The notes under the pieces were generated by a model. That model had not been told where the DNA came from and did no database searches. It worked only from the letters and a program-made list of their open reading frames with translations. This document shows positions 8,130 to 16,372 of a stretch of DNA of 39,076 bases, piece by piece. The position numbers and the translations under genes are program-made. This DNA comes from Spirochaetales bacterium (GTDB lineage: Bacteria > Spirochaetota > Spirochaetia > JAIPGG01). Within the stretch, counting starts at the first letter, position 1, and the number at the start of each line of letters is the position of its first letter. The DNA is taken from assembly GCA_021736255.1 (NCBI GenBank), contig JAIPGG010000017.1:1-39076 (forward strand), read 5' to 3'.

Positions 8130-8765
8130 ATGATTATCAGATCGGATTCAAGAAGTGTGTTCTCTCTGTTCATGTTTATGACTCTGGTCTGTCTTTCTCC
8201 CCTCATTGCGCAGGATGTATCGGAAAATGAGGGCGGAGAACCGGGCAAAAGCAAAACAATACAGATAGGTAATGCTGAGGATGCCCCGGTACGCCTTTTA
8301 AGGGGAGGGGAGCAATTCCTCCGGTATACCTCGAGCAACCCGATCATCCCCGAGGATTATACGCTCGGGCCGCTTGAAAACAGAAAACTTCCGAATCCGG
8401 CGGTCGAAATAGCCGAACGGTTTTTTGCCGCCGTCAGCGAAGGGACGATTTTACACGAAATTTTGGGTCCGGTGGGAAGACAAGAGCTCGAACGATTTCT
8501 GCGGCGCATATCTTTGCGAGGTCTGTTTCCGGAAGATTATCGCCTGGGAGAGGTCCGGAGAATCGACGGTTCACATCGAGAGATTCCTTTTCGCTGGTAC
8601 TCCGGAAGCGGACGGGCCGATGGTTTGCTTCTGCTCCGCCGCATTGATGCAGGCTGGTTTATTACTGATGTCCAAATAAATCCCGAAGAGCTCGAAACTA
8701 CCTATACTCCCGGGGAGGGAGAGTTCGAACCGGATTTTTATGCTCGCAATCAGGAGGTATGGTAA
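8130..8765 (+). CDS. Hypothetical exported protein
   Basis: The protein of about 211 residues has a hydrophobic N-terminal signal (FSLFMFMTLVCLSPLIAQ), so it is probably periplasmic. I do not recognise the mature domain, which is acidic and has a segment FFAAVSEGTILHEILGPVGR resembling small sensor or binding folds. ATG 8130 is chosen over TTG 8121. Its stop (TAA) abuts the ATG of the HD gene at 8766, with AGGAGGT inside its own last codons serving as that gene's ribosome binding site. The first gene of a plus-strand operon, it diverges from the minus-strand HD phosphohydrolase. Confidence 0.8.
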   Translation: MIIRSDSRSVFSLFMFMTLVCLSPLIAQDVSENEGGEPGKSKTIQIGNAEDAPVRLLRGGEQFLRYTSSNPIIPEDYTLGPLENRKLPNPAVEIAERFFAAVSEGTILHEILGPVGRQELERFLRRISLRGLFPEDYRLGEVRRIDGSHREIPFRWYSGSGRADGLLLLRRIDAGWFITDVQINPEELETTYTPGEGEFEPDFYARNQEVW

Positions 8766-9332
8766 ATGAGTGACCAATCTGTCGACCGTTCAGCAGCCCG
8801 TAGACTCTTGGACGGCCATGTTACAACATCATGGTTGAAAAAACACAGCATCGCAGCGGCAGCGGTGATGGAAGGCCTTGCCCGGCATTTCGGTGAAGAT
8901 CCCGATTTCTGGTATGTAACGGGGCTTCTTCATGACTTGGATTTTGATCATACGCAGGATCCGGAAATCCATGGGGATAAGACTGCGAAAATTCTGGGCA
9001 GCGAAGGGTATCCCGAACAGATGATTCATGCAATCAGAGCCCATAATGCCGAACATCTCAATGTAGAACGACAGAGTCGACTTGATTATGCCCTCTCAGC
9101 TGCCGAAACTATAACAGGACTCATAGTTGCAACGGCATTGGTTATGCCTGATAAAAAGCTGGCGTCTGTGAAGGAATCTTCCGTGCGGAAACGCATGAAG
9201 AAAAAAGACTTTGCTCGGAATGTGAATCGGGACCGGATAGCTGAATGTGAACAGGCCGGCCTCGATTTGGAGACATTCATTTCGATTGCCTTGGCTTCAA
9301 TGAAGGATACAGCTGATCAGCTCGAACTCTGA
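8766..9332 (+). CDS. Small HD-domain (HDIG-like) phosphohydrolase
   Basis: This is a single-domain HD protein of 188 residues. The core motifs are KHSIAAAAVMEGLARHFG (first histidine, near residue 22), VTGLLHDLDFDHTQDPEIHG (HD pair near 51-52 and a further histidine) and IRAHNAEH near residue 88. Such proteins act on nucleotides, cyclic nucleotides or similar phosphoesters; the substrate here is unknown. The ribosome binding site AGGAGGT is excellent. The gene lies 25 bases upstream of the PilZ-domain gene, so a link to cyclic-dinucleotide signalling is plausible, though only by neighbourhood. Confidence 0.88.
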   Translation: MSDQSVDRSAARRLLDGHVTTSWLKKHSIAAAAVMEGLARHFGEDPDFWYVTGLLHDLDFDHTQDPEIHGDKTAKILGSEGYPEQMIHAIRAHNAEHLNVERQSRLDYALSAAETITGLIVATALVMPDKKLASVKESSVRKRMKKKDFARNVNRDRIAECEQAGLDLETFISIALASMKDTADQLEL

Positions 9333-9357
9333 TACGGGCTGAGTTTGAAAGGGTTTT

Positions 9358-10620
9358 ATGGGCACTGAAGTACACCGAATAGAGAAAGAATTTATATTCC
9401 GTACCCTCATGGACCAGGACGTAAAGGTAGAGGTCCATGCTGGGAAGGATACTATTCACTGTACCGTTGCAGACTATACCGGAGACGAACTTCAGCTTCG
9501 GGCGGAATCGGATGAATGGAGTGAAATCTCCGAAGACGATGAGATAAGTATCTATTTTCGCTTTCACGAAAATGTGATGACCTGCGAGACCAAGGTGCTC
9601 GAGAGCAAGGGAGAGATTATCCGGGTCGAGTATCCTGAGGGACTGTATAAGAATCTGAAACGGAAATATGAACGAGTCCCCGCTCCTGATGAAATGGATC
9701 TCTTTTTCAGCTTCAAGAGCCAGAATCAGGGTTTTCCCTTTCCCAAGAGTGAAGAATATAATCCTGTTCAGCAACCGGATGATCAGGATATCAAGCGGTA
9801 TCGCCGCCTTCCCCAGATTATCCAGGCATTCCGGAACCGCTGCAAGGAGTTCTCTTCCGATTCACAGATTGTCATGTTCAGAGAAAAAAAACCCCGCACT
9901 TTCGAAGAACGGATTGTAGCACGCCTTGGCCGGAGTCTTTTCTTGCCTGACACAGGCGGTTCTTTTCCCGAAAAGGATCCCTATCCGGACGGAAGAATAA
10001 TCACCCTCGATGCACTCGAGCGCTATGTGAACCAGTACGAGAAGGAAGCTTCCGACTATCCGGGGAATTCCGCGGATTATCTTGCCCAACGGGCGAGTAC
10101 GGGAAACAAATCCGAACTCTACACGCCCATCCTTTTTCATCAGTATGTAGTCGGCTATATTACTGTACAGAACAGCAGCCCCCGGGCCCGGCCGTTCGAT
10201 TGGAAAATTTTTGAATATGTCTACAATTTTTCCAGACGTTTGGCGTTCGCACTCCAGTTGAATGGTTACTTTTCGCAAAGCGGACAGACTCCTGCCTCGT
10301 TCAATGCTCTGGTTATTGATATCAGTGCTTCGGGTATGCTCGTAGCCTATCCGTCTCCGGATTTACTGGAGTCGGTAGGGCTGTATGAAGATTTGGAACT
10401 CGCCATCCGGATCGGCAGCAGAAGGGTTATTATCAATGCAAGGGTGATGCGGAAATTTGTTGCCCGGGATTTGACCTATTTCGGGCTTCAGTTCATGGAT
10501 ATGGAACCGGAGGATCTGAGGTTCCTCTACGAGTACCTTTACGGCAGAAAGTATGACGAGGACGATCAGACCAAATGGGAAGGGGGAGCCCTTCCCCCGG
10601 ATCTCAGAATGTTCGATTGA
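9358..10620 (+). CDS. PilZ c-di-GMP receptor-like protein with large insert
   Basis: The C-terminal third (about 310-400) looks like the second part of a PilZ domain, with DISASG at 321-326 (the D/N-x-S-x-x-G motif). The matching R-x-x-x-R (RKYER) lies far upstream at 102-106, preceded by a YcgR-like N-terminal beta domain (1-95). About 215 residues separate the two motifs; residues about 180-300 resemble a GAF-like fold (SELYTPILFHQYVVGYITVQ). The whole may correspond to spirochaetal DUF1577-type proteins, which I recall but cannot verify. The likely role is a c-di-GMP effector in motility or envelope control. AAAGGG four bases upstream of ATG 9358 is the ribosome binding site. It is convergent with, and 17 bases from, the SpoIIE-like gene. 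Confidence 0.78.
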   Translation: MGTEVHRIEKEFIFRTLMDQDVKVEVHAGKDTIHCTVADYTGDELQLRAESDEWSEISEDDEISIYFRFHENVMTCETKVLESKGEIIRVEYPEGLYKNLKRKYERVPAPDEMDLFFSFKSQNQGFPFPKSEEYNPVQQPDDQDIKRYRRLPQIIQAFRNRCKEFSSDSQIVMFREKKPRTFEERIVARLGRSLFLPDTGGSFPEKDPYPDGRIITLDALERYVNQYEKEASDYPGNSADYLAQRASTGNKSELYTPILFHQYVVGYITVQNSSPRARPFDWKIFEYVYNFSRRLAFALQLNGYFSQSGQTPASFNALVIDISASGMLVAYPSPDLLESVGLYEDLELAIRIGSRRVIINARVMRKFVARDLTYFGLQFMDMEPEDLRFLYEYLYGRKYDEDDQTKWEGGALPPDLRMFD

Positions 10621-10637
10621 ATTCCAGAGGCGATATA

Positions 10638-12506
10638 TTATTCTTTCCCGCGCTTGAGAACGAAAACCGCCCGATCATCTTTGTTGCCCGACTGTCGTTC
10701 TTCCGGCTGTTTTGTTCCATCTTCTCGGCCGATGTATTTCAACAAGCGGTCCGCCAGTTCCGATGGGGTAGTAAACTGATATTCTCCTATAAAACCGGCT
10801 ATCTTTCGTTCTGCATCACCGGGGTTCATTTGAAATTGACGTGTCTGCTTGATGCCCGGGCTGAAACAAGCAAGAATATCCCCTGCTGAGAGCGGCACCT
10901 CTTTGGTGGATTCGGCTGAAGGACGGATCAGAATCGCCTTTTTTTCTTTGTTGCGATACAGCCACAAGACCTGCTTGCCCCTGGCGACTGCGGTAAAACT
11001 GGTTTTTTCCGGATTATATGCGATCACCAGCAGTTCGGTTTTCAACTTTTCTGAAAAACTTTTATTTAGGCCGTTATAAACCCATTCCAGGATGGTGTGG
11101 GGCTCGTAGCCTCCTCCAACCGCCGAGCGCCAGAGAGCCCGGGCGGCAATCCCGCCAATTGCGGGAAGAACCCCTTCGCCGGAAAAACCGGCAAGAATCA
11201 GCATCAATCGTTCATTTTTCTTCCCGCTGTTTTTCCTTCCGGCTCTCGCTGCATCGAACCATTCGGAAAATCCCTCACAGTTTCTATCCCGCAACAGCCG
11301 GTATTCGGCTCCGTTCACGGCGGGATAAGTTGTAGAAAGGCTTTTATTCCGGATCGAAGCAAGAAGATCGGAACGTGTTGCTGCAAAATATTCTTCGAGC
11401 CGGCGGCCCCGGTTGGTTACCGCATCGAGAAGGACCGAAAGATAGCTCGAAAAGGCTTTCAAGGTATATACATCCCGCCGTCCGAGCTCTGTCTCCGAGG
11501 ATGCGGCCATCAATACGCCCTGGACAGAATTCTCGCTCAGAATAGGAACGAGAACCATTGATTTCAGTCCTGATTCTTCGGACACCCGGAGAAAATCCGG
11601 ATCATCATGGGGACCGGTAAAGAGTAGTGCTTCACGGTTTTCGGCGGCCTTCGAGAGAAGGGTGGCATCTCCGGGTACGAAGGAGCTTGCTGAATAGGGG
11701 AGGTAGGAACCGGACTGTTCATCGTGGAGAAAAACGGCTGAGACCGTAGCGTTGCAATAGTTCAAGATCAAATCGTTCGATGAGGCCAGAAGATGTTCGG
11801 GGCTCCGGTTGGTTGAAACGGCCTGCCCGAGAAGCTCGTGGAACCGGTAGGAAGCCTCCAAGGATTCTCCGAAAAAGGCAATGCGCTCGTCCTTTTCCGA
11901 GAGGTCGCTGATGTAGTAACGCAGGATGAGCACTATCACGGCGGCATAAGTCAGCAGGAGAGCTAGGCGGCCGGCAAGGGGTGAATGATACGGGAGTATG
12001 AGCAAAGCTGCGGAGGCTGCCGCAGGCAAAACAACAAGGGCCCAGACCACCGGTCTGACCACATCCCCGTGGGCATCGTTTCTCCGGGCGGTAATAATTA
12101 GGGCGAGACTGAAGAGGGCATGGGCCGCAAGCACGGCAAGCCGGCCGGTATATTCCGGGCGTACCGCCGGAATTGGTAAAAGCCTAAGCCACAAAAGAGA
12201 GATAAAGACCGTTGCCGCCAGTGATCCGAACAGTGGAAGCAGCCAGGTTCTGCCGCGTTTGTGCATATTCAGCCAGAAGGAGAATATTACGAGAACGAGG
12301 GCATCGCTCACAGGCAGAAGCGGCCGTATGGGAAGGTAAACAAGGGCAATGTCACGGGATAGAAGAACGAGGAGTATGAGAGCAACGGCTTTTAAGGGAG
12401 CAAAGGCGGTTCGTTTCCAGGCGGAAGCGGTTAGCCCCAGACCTGCGGCGGCAAGAAGGATTCTGGAAAATTCCGCTGAGGTTAGTATACGGATCAACTC
12501 TTCCAA
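10638..12506 (-). CDS. Membrane GAF / SpoIIE-like phosphatase-fold protein, probably inactive
   Basis: Residues 1-200 contain about seven hydrophobic helices. Residues about 215-365 form a GAF-like domain (LLASSNDLILNYCNATVSAVFL, later MVLVPILSENSVQGVLMAAS). Residues about 400-620 match the SpoIIE/PP2C-type phosphatase fold, but the usual D-x-S-G-H-G is AGFSGEG (439-445) and the usual T-D-G is F-S-P-G (548-551). Only the late acidic pair (DD, 610-611) remains, so metal binding looks lost. TTG 12506 is the start, with GGGAGG eight bases upstream. It sits downstream of the RsbW-like kinase and the PilZ gene, which resembles a partner-switching locus. It may be a signal-binding scaffold rather than an enzyme. 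Confidence 0.78.
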   Translation of the reverse strand: MEELIRILTSAEFSRILLAAAGLGLTASAWKRTAFAPLKAVALILLVLLSRDIALVYLPIRPLLPVSDALVLVIFSFWLNMHKRGRTWLLPLFGSLAATVFISLLWLRLLPIPAVRPEYTGRLAVLAAHALFSLALIITARRNDAHGDVVRPVVWALVVLPAAASAALLILPYHSPLAGRLALLLTYAAVIVLILRYYISDLSEKDERIAFFGESLEASYRFHELLGQAVSTNRSPEHLLASSNDLILNYCNATVSAVFLHDEQSGSYLPYSASSFVPGDATLLSKAAENREALLFTGPHDDPDFLRVSEESGLKSMVLVPILSENSVQGVLMAASSETELGRRDVYTLKAFSSYLSVLLDAVTNRGRRLEEYFAATRSDLLASIRNKSLSTTYPAVNGAEYRLLRDRNCEGFSEWFDAARAGRKNSGKKNERLMLILAGFSGEGVLPAIGGIAARALWRSAVGGGYEPHTILEWVYNGLNKSFSEKLKTELLVIAYNPEKTSFTAVARGKQVLWLYRNKEKKAILIRPSAESTKEVPLSAGDILACFSPGIKQTRQFQMNPGDAERKIAGFIGEYQFTTPSELADRLLKYIGREDGTKQPEERQSGNKDDRAVFVLKRGKE

Positions 12507-12519
12507 TGTTCGAGCCTCC

Positions 12520-12846
12520 CTATTGGTACAGTGCGATGAGATCCCGAAAAGCCCCGAGCGCTTCCTTGTCGGCGGATTCTACAGCTATACCGAGAACGGT
12601 AAAACCCTCCACTATCTCTCGACGCTTGATTGAAATGGTGAGTGCAAAGTTTTCGATTCCGGTTGTTTCGTCCGGTGCGACAACGAGTTTGTTTTGTTCT
12701 TTTTCGGGGGTGTCTATTACAGCCGGGAACTCCACCCGCAATCCTCTCTTGCTGATATCGCGGATATAACCGGGAATGGGTTGATCTGCAAGTATTGCTT
12801 TGGCATAACAAGTTTCCCGTTTGTTTCTTCTCTTTTCTTGGCTCAT
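12520..12846 (-). CDS. Single-domain PilZ protein
   Basis: The 108-residue protein starts at ATG 12846, which overlaps the upstream stop in ATGA (12843-12846) and has GGAG a few bases before it. The frame is open further to 12906, but that extension lies within the upstream gene. PilZ motifs are present: R-x-x-x-R in KRRNKRE at the N-terminus and DISKRG near residue 30, followed by LRVEF. It is therefore a likely c-di-GMP-binding adaptor. It sits between an RsbW-like kinase and a SpoIIE-like protein, the position usually held by a STAS anti-anti-sigma factor, so it may couple c-di-GMP to that module. Confidence 0.85.
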   Translation of the reverse strand: MSQEKRRNKRETCYAKAILADQPIPGYIRDISKRGLRVEFPAVIDTPEKEQNKLVVAPDETTGIENFALTISIKRREIVEGFTVLGIAVESADKEALGAFRDLIALYQ

Positions 12847-13373
12847 TCCTGTGCTCCGGTGGAAAGGTGTATTTTTGTGCCCTGTATGGTTTCTTCTCCG
12901 TCCCACTTTCGTTCCTGCCCCCGGTTGTCGATAAAGCTCAGGTGAAAGGTGGGGAAGGTTTTCCGGGCAACATACAGGCCCATACCGAAACGTTTGTACT
13001 GATGCTGTAATCGGTATTCCTGAAAATTGCTGTTGTTGAGATCGATCGAACTCAAGTCTTCGTTTAGGTCATAGGGGAGCCGGGAAGGGTCGAAACCCCT
13101 TCCGCGGTCTTCGATGGTGATTGAAAGAGCCCTGCCGTCGACCCGAAAACGCAGATGAACCGGTTCGTTCACCTCATGTTCGCGATGTGCACGCAGAGAA
13201 TTGTTGACCAATTCCAGTACGGCGTAGATTATATGGTCATGGCGGATAGTGGTCTGCGGAAAATCGATCTGTTCGAGGGTTTTTAGAATGGTTTTAAAAG
13301 GTATCCCCGGCTCTATTCGGAGATGGAGTGACCGTGTTGATTTCCCCTGATACAATATGTGGTACGTATTCAT
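12843..13373 (-). CDS. RsbW-like histidine-kinase-fold ATPase (anti-sigma type)
   Basis: The 176-residue protein is a stand-alone GHKL ATPase domain. The N-box is ELVNNSLRAH (54-63), the G1 box EDRGRGFDPS (88-97) and the G2 box RFGMGLYVARKTF (128-140). This matches serine-kinase anti-sigma factors such as RsbW/SpoIIAB, not sensor kinases, because there is no dimerisation helix or membrane segment. The ATG has no obvious ribosome binding site, and a possible -10 (TATACT, 13384-13389) lies about 10 bases upstream, so the message may be nearly leaderless. It diverges from the large ATPase/TPR gene and is coupled to the PilZ gene. The sigma factor partner is not in this window. Confidence 0.85.
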   Translation of the reverse strand: MNTYHILYQGKSTRSLHLRIEPGIPFKTILKTLEQIDFPQTTIRHDHIIYAVLELVNNSLRAHREHEVNEPVHLRFRVDGRALSITIEDRGRGFDPSRLPYDLNEDLSSIDLNNSNFQEYRLQHQYKRFGMGLYVARKTFPTFHLSFIDNRGQERKWDGEETIQGTKIHLSTGAQE

Positions 13374-13417
13374 TGTTTTGTGTAGTATAGGATATACGAA
13401 GTGCAGGAAGATTACAA

Positions 13418-16372
13418 ATGTTTTACTTGATTCTGGATATCAATCATTATCGGCAGCTGAAGCAGATAAAATCCCGGGCGCTGGGAGAGGTTCTGAAGGA
13501 GTTTAAAACCCTTTTGGGAAGCCGTGAGCATGAGGTGCTTTCGGGTTCCGCCGGAACCCTCTTGTTGACCTTTCACGACGATGCACAGCTGCAGCTGGTA
13601 GAATATGCAGAATCATGCAGACAGATCATGGAGCGTTATGCATCCCGTTTATTCGGTTATTCCATCGTTATTGGATACGATGCGGAGAATACCCGTGATA
13701 CATGTGAAGAATCCGCCCGAGCGGTTATGCAGTATGTTCCCGACAGTAACAGAATGTGGGTTTCGCCTGCGGCCGCCCCTTCGCTGCAGAAATTTTTTCA
13801 TCTCCAGGATCATGGTCCGATAGCATCCGTTATCTCCCCTCTGGAAGAAGAGGTGGTGTTTCCTGATGAAAATTGGAAGCGAAATCAGCGGCCGGTTTAT
13901 TCCGACCGGCTGGTTGATCTTGTATTGGAAGCAGCTGCGGAGGATACTCCTCCTCTCGTTTTTGTGACCGGACCCGAGGGAGTTGGCCGGCACGAAACCG
14001 TAGATGCTGCCCTCAGGATGATAATGAAGGACCGGCCCTGGCTCAGTTTTGGAACAAAGAGGGAGCATGCAGCAGCCGTCAACCATTTTGAATCGATCGG
14101 CGGATTTGCCGGGAACAGTTCCATTCCGAACTTCCTGAATTATTGTGACAGGCTAGTAATTGACCAGGGGAATTGGTCTTTTGAACAGCCGGAAAACGGG
14201 GTGTCTCCAGCAGAGGATACCGGATTCTGGAACGAGATGCTCATTCGACTCGAATCCTATCTGCGCGGTTATGCGCGGTTTATGAAATCGAATTATGATC
14301 CACCTGTTCTTGTATTCCGCTACAGCGAACGGTATACCTCCGAAATCAATAGTCTGCTCGGTATTCTCTGTAAACGGTTGAATGAAAGCGAGGGGCTCCT
14401 CCCCCTCATCATCGGGGAGGCACCCTTTCCCGATGATGCCTTTTATGAAATGTCACACCGCATCTTTTCTCTGCCGCCGATAAACGAGGAAGAGGCCGCC
14501 GGTATTCTTCCGGAGGAAAAACAGGTTGATGCCGGTGAACTTGTTCGTGCTTCATTCGGTCGTGCTTCGGTTTTCTATCACCTTGCCTCCTGGAAGAGAA
14601 CAGAACAAGCAGAAACCATCAAGAATGGCGATACTTCAACAAAAAACTTCTCAATAATCGAGCAGATGACGCTGGAGCTTTTTCAAGCTCTTAACCAGAC
14701 CGAGCAGAGTATCCTTTATCTTTCGGGCATCAGCGCAGGCCGGGTTCGGCTGGAAATCATTATCAGTTTTCTTGCGACCCACGGAATGAACAGGGACTCT
14801 ATTGTGTTCTTAACCGAGCGCCTGCAGAAACATGGTCTGCTCGGTGATTCGGATGATCTGTTGCCGGTGTTACCCGAAACCTGCAGATTTCTTGAGATCA
14901 TACTCGGCGAATCGGTGCAGTCTCTCAGAAGGGATTTCGCCGAATATCTCAATCATCTGAAGGCTGACGGAGCTCTTCGTTCCGCCGACACCCTCCTTCC
15001 GCTTGTTTCCGCATCCGGAGGCAGGGAAGCATCTTTGGATTTTATACACTCGGTTCTCCAGGATAAGCTTGATATCCTCGATGCCGGCAGTGTCGAGTTT
15101 TTCATCGATGAAGCGGAAGAGATGCGCCCCGAGGGACTCGATGAACAGGGTGCACGCGATTTTTCTCAGATTATTGCTGCAGCGGGGCTTCGGGTGGGTA
15201 TGCAGCGGGGAGAAACGGAAGACCAGGAGGGATACTCCATGCTGTTTCCTCCGGTTCTGCGTCCGGAGGAGATGAATGCCTATACGGTTGGATATGAAAT
15301 CGAGCGTGCAAGGCATCAATATCAGAAGCGACGGGTAAAGGAAGCTATGGGACATGCCAAAACCGCGCTGATGTTTGCCCAGGACCACGGTATGAAAGAG
15401 GGGGAGCAGCGCGCTCGCCTGCAGCTTGCTGCTCTTATGCTGGCGGAAGGGAAATTGAACGAAGCCCAGGAATACTATCAGATCATTTCCGGGGGATATC
15501 AGAATCAGTATATTACCGAACAGGCCAGTTTGGGCGAAGGGGTAGTGCAGTTTCTCTGGGGTAACCTGAGCCGGGCACTTAAGAAAATCAACGAAATGTA
15601 CCGGGCGGCATCGGCCGGTGCGAACAGAAGGCTCGAGGTCCTGGGCCTGTTTCTGAGAATGCGGATTCACTTGGAATTGGGCCGATACAAACAGGCTGTC
15701 GATGAAGGCGCCGGTGCAATGGCCCGTGCACGAGTGAGCGGTGTTGAACAGGCTATACCGGTTATTTCTACCTGGTTGATGCGCGCCCATGTCTATGCCG
15801 GAGAACTCAGTGATGCTGAAAAGGCTTTGGAGGACATCGAACCCTCGGTAGAACGGGAGTTGTTTGCCTCCGAATTGTTTTACCGCCGGGGCAATTACCG
15901 GCGAGCCCTGGAACTGCTCGAATCGGCATTCAGTCTCTCTTCGATTGAATCCGGACTTCCAGCCGAGAGTGTCCGATGGCAGAGCGGGTTCGAGGAAGTG
16001 GAAGGCCGGCTGGCCTGTTTTCCGAAAAATCAGAGTATTTTGAACCAGCTCATCAGGGCCTTTTGGGCGTATATGGAGGGGTTCGGTACGGAACATCATA
16101 ATGCGCGTGAAGAGCTCGAACGGATTACCCGGGAAGAACGGATCTTTAACGACGATCCATATCTGCACCTACACATGTACTGGTATTCTTCCATACTGCC
16201 TGACGGCTCCGAACAGGAATCCGGCAGTATTACCGTATTCAGCAAGGCCCTCAAGTACGTACAGGAGCGGGGCAGCCGAATAGAAGACGACAAGGACCGC
16301 AACGATTATCTGTATAAAAACTATTGGAATTCCCGTCTCATGGGGCGGGCGAAACAGGAGAAAATGATATGA
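13418..16372 (+). CDS. Large ATPase-like / TPR protein with degenerate cyclase-like N-terminus
   Basis: The protein has 984 residues. Residues 1-130 look like a degenerate cyclase or GGDEF-type fold (MFYLILDINHYRQLKQ, then FGYSIVIGYDAENTRDTC), but no catalytic residues can be recognised. Residues about 160-400 resemble a STAND/AAA ATPase, with FVTGPEGVGRHE at about 182-193. This is a P-loop in which the usual lysine is arginine. A winged-helix-like segment follows (about 410-500), and the last half (about 630-900) is TPR-like helical repeats. The layout recalls AAA-TPR signalling proteins of the MalT/cyclase-associated type. AGGAAG precedes ATG 13418. Its TGA overlaps the ATG of the radical SAM gene, so the two are translationally coupled. 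The function is unknown. Confidence 0.75.
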   Translation: MFYLILDINHYRQLKQIKSRALGEVLKEFKTLLGSREHEVLSGSAGTLLLTFHDDAQLQLVEYAESCRQIMERYASRLFGYSIVIGYDAENTRDTCEESARAVMQYVPDSNRMWVSPAAAPSLQKFFHLQDHGPIASVISPLEEEVVFPDENWKRNQRPVYSDRLVDLVLEAAAEDTPPLVFVTGPEGVGRHETVDAALRMIMKDRPWLSFGTKREHAAAVNHFESIGGFAGNSSIPNFLNYCDRLVIDQGNWSFEQPENGVSPAEDTGFWNEMLIRLESYLRGYARFMKSNYDPPVLVFRYSERYTSEINSLLGILCKRLNESEGLLPLIIGEAPFPDDAFYEMSHRIFSLPPINEEEAAGILPEEKQVDAGELVRASFGRASVFYHLASWKRTEQAETIKNGDTSTKNFSIIEQMTLELFQALNQTEQSILYLSGISAGRVRLEIIISFLATHGMNRDSIVFLTERLQKHGLLGDSDDLLPVLPETCRFLEIILGESVQSLRRDFAEYLNHLKADGALRSADTLLPLVSASGGREASLDFIHSVLQDKLDILDAGSVEFFIDEAEEMRPEGLDEQGARDFSQIIAAAGLRVGMQRGETEDQEGYSMLFPPVLRPEEMNAYTVGYEIERARHQYQKRRVKEAMGHAKTALMFAQDHGMKEGEQRARLQLAALMLAEGKLNEAQEYYQIISGGYQNQYITEQASLGEGVVQFLWGNLSRALKKINEMYRAASAGANRRLEVLGLFLRMRIHLELGRYKQAVDEGAGAMARARVSGVEQAIPVISTWLMRAHVYAGELSDAEKALEDIEPSVERELFASELFYRRGNYRRALELLESAFSLSSIESGLPAESVRWQSGFEEVEGRLACFPKNQSILNQLIRAFWAYMEGFGTEHHNAREELERITREERIFNDDPYLHLHMYWYSSILPDGSEQESGSITVFSKALKYVQERGSRIEDDKDRNDYLYKNYWNSRLMGRAKQEKMI

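Noticed and set aside
14870-16168. Minus-strand ORF of 432 codons antisense to the ATPase/TPR gene
   Set aside because: It mirrors codon bias of the plus-strand gene and lacks motifs; the plus-strand protein is coupled to the radical SAM gene.
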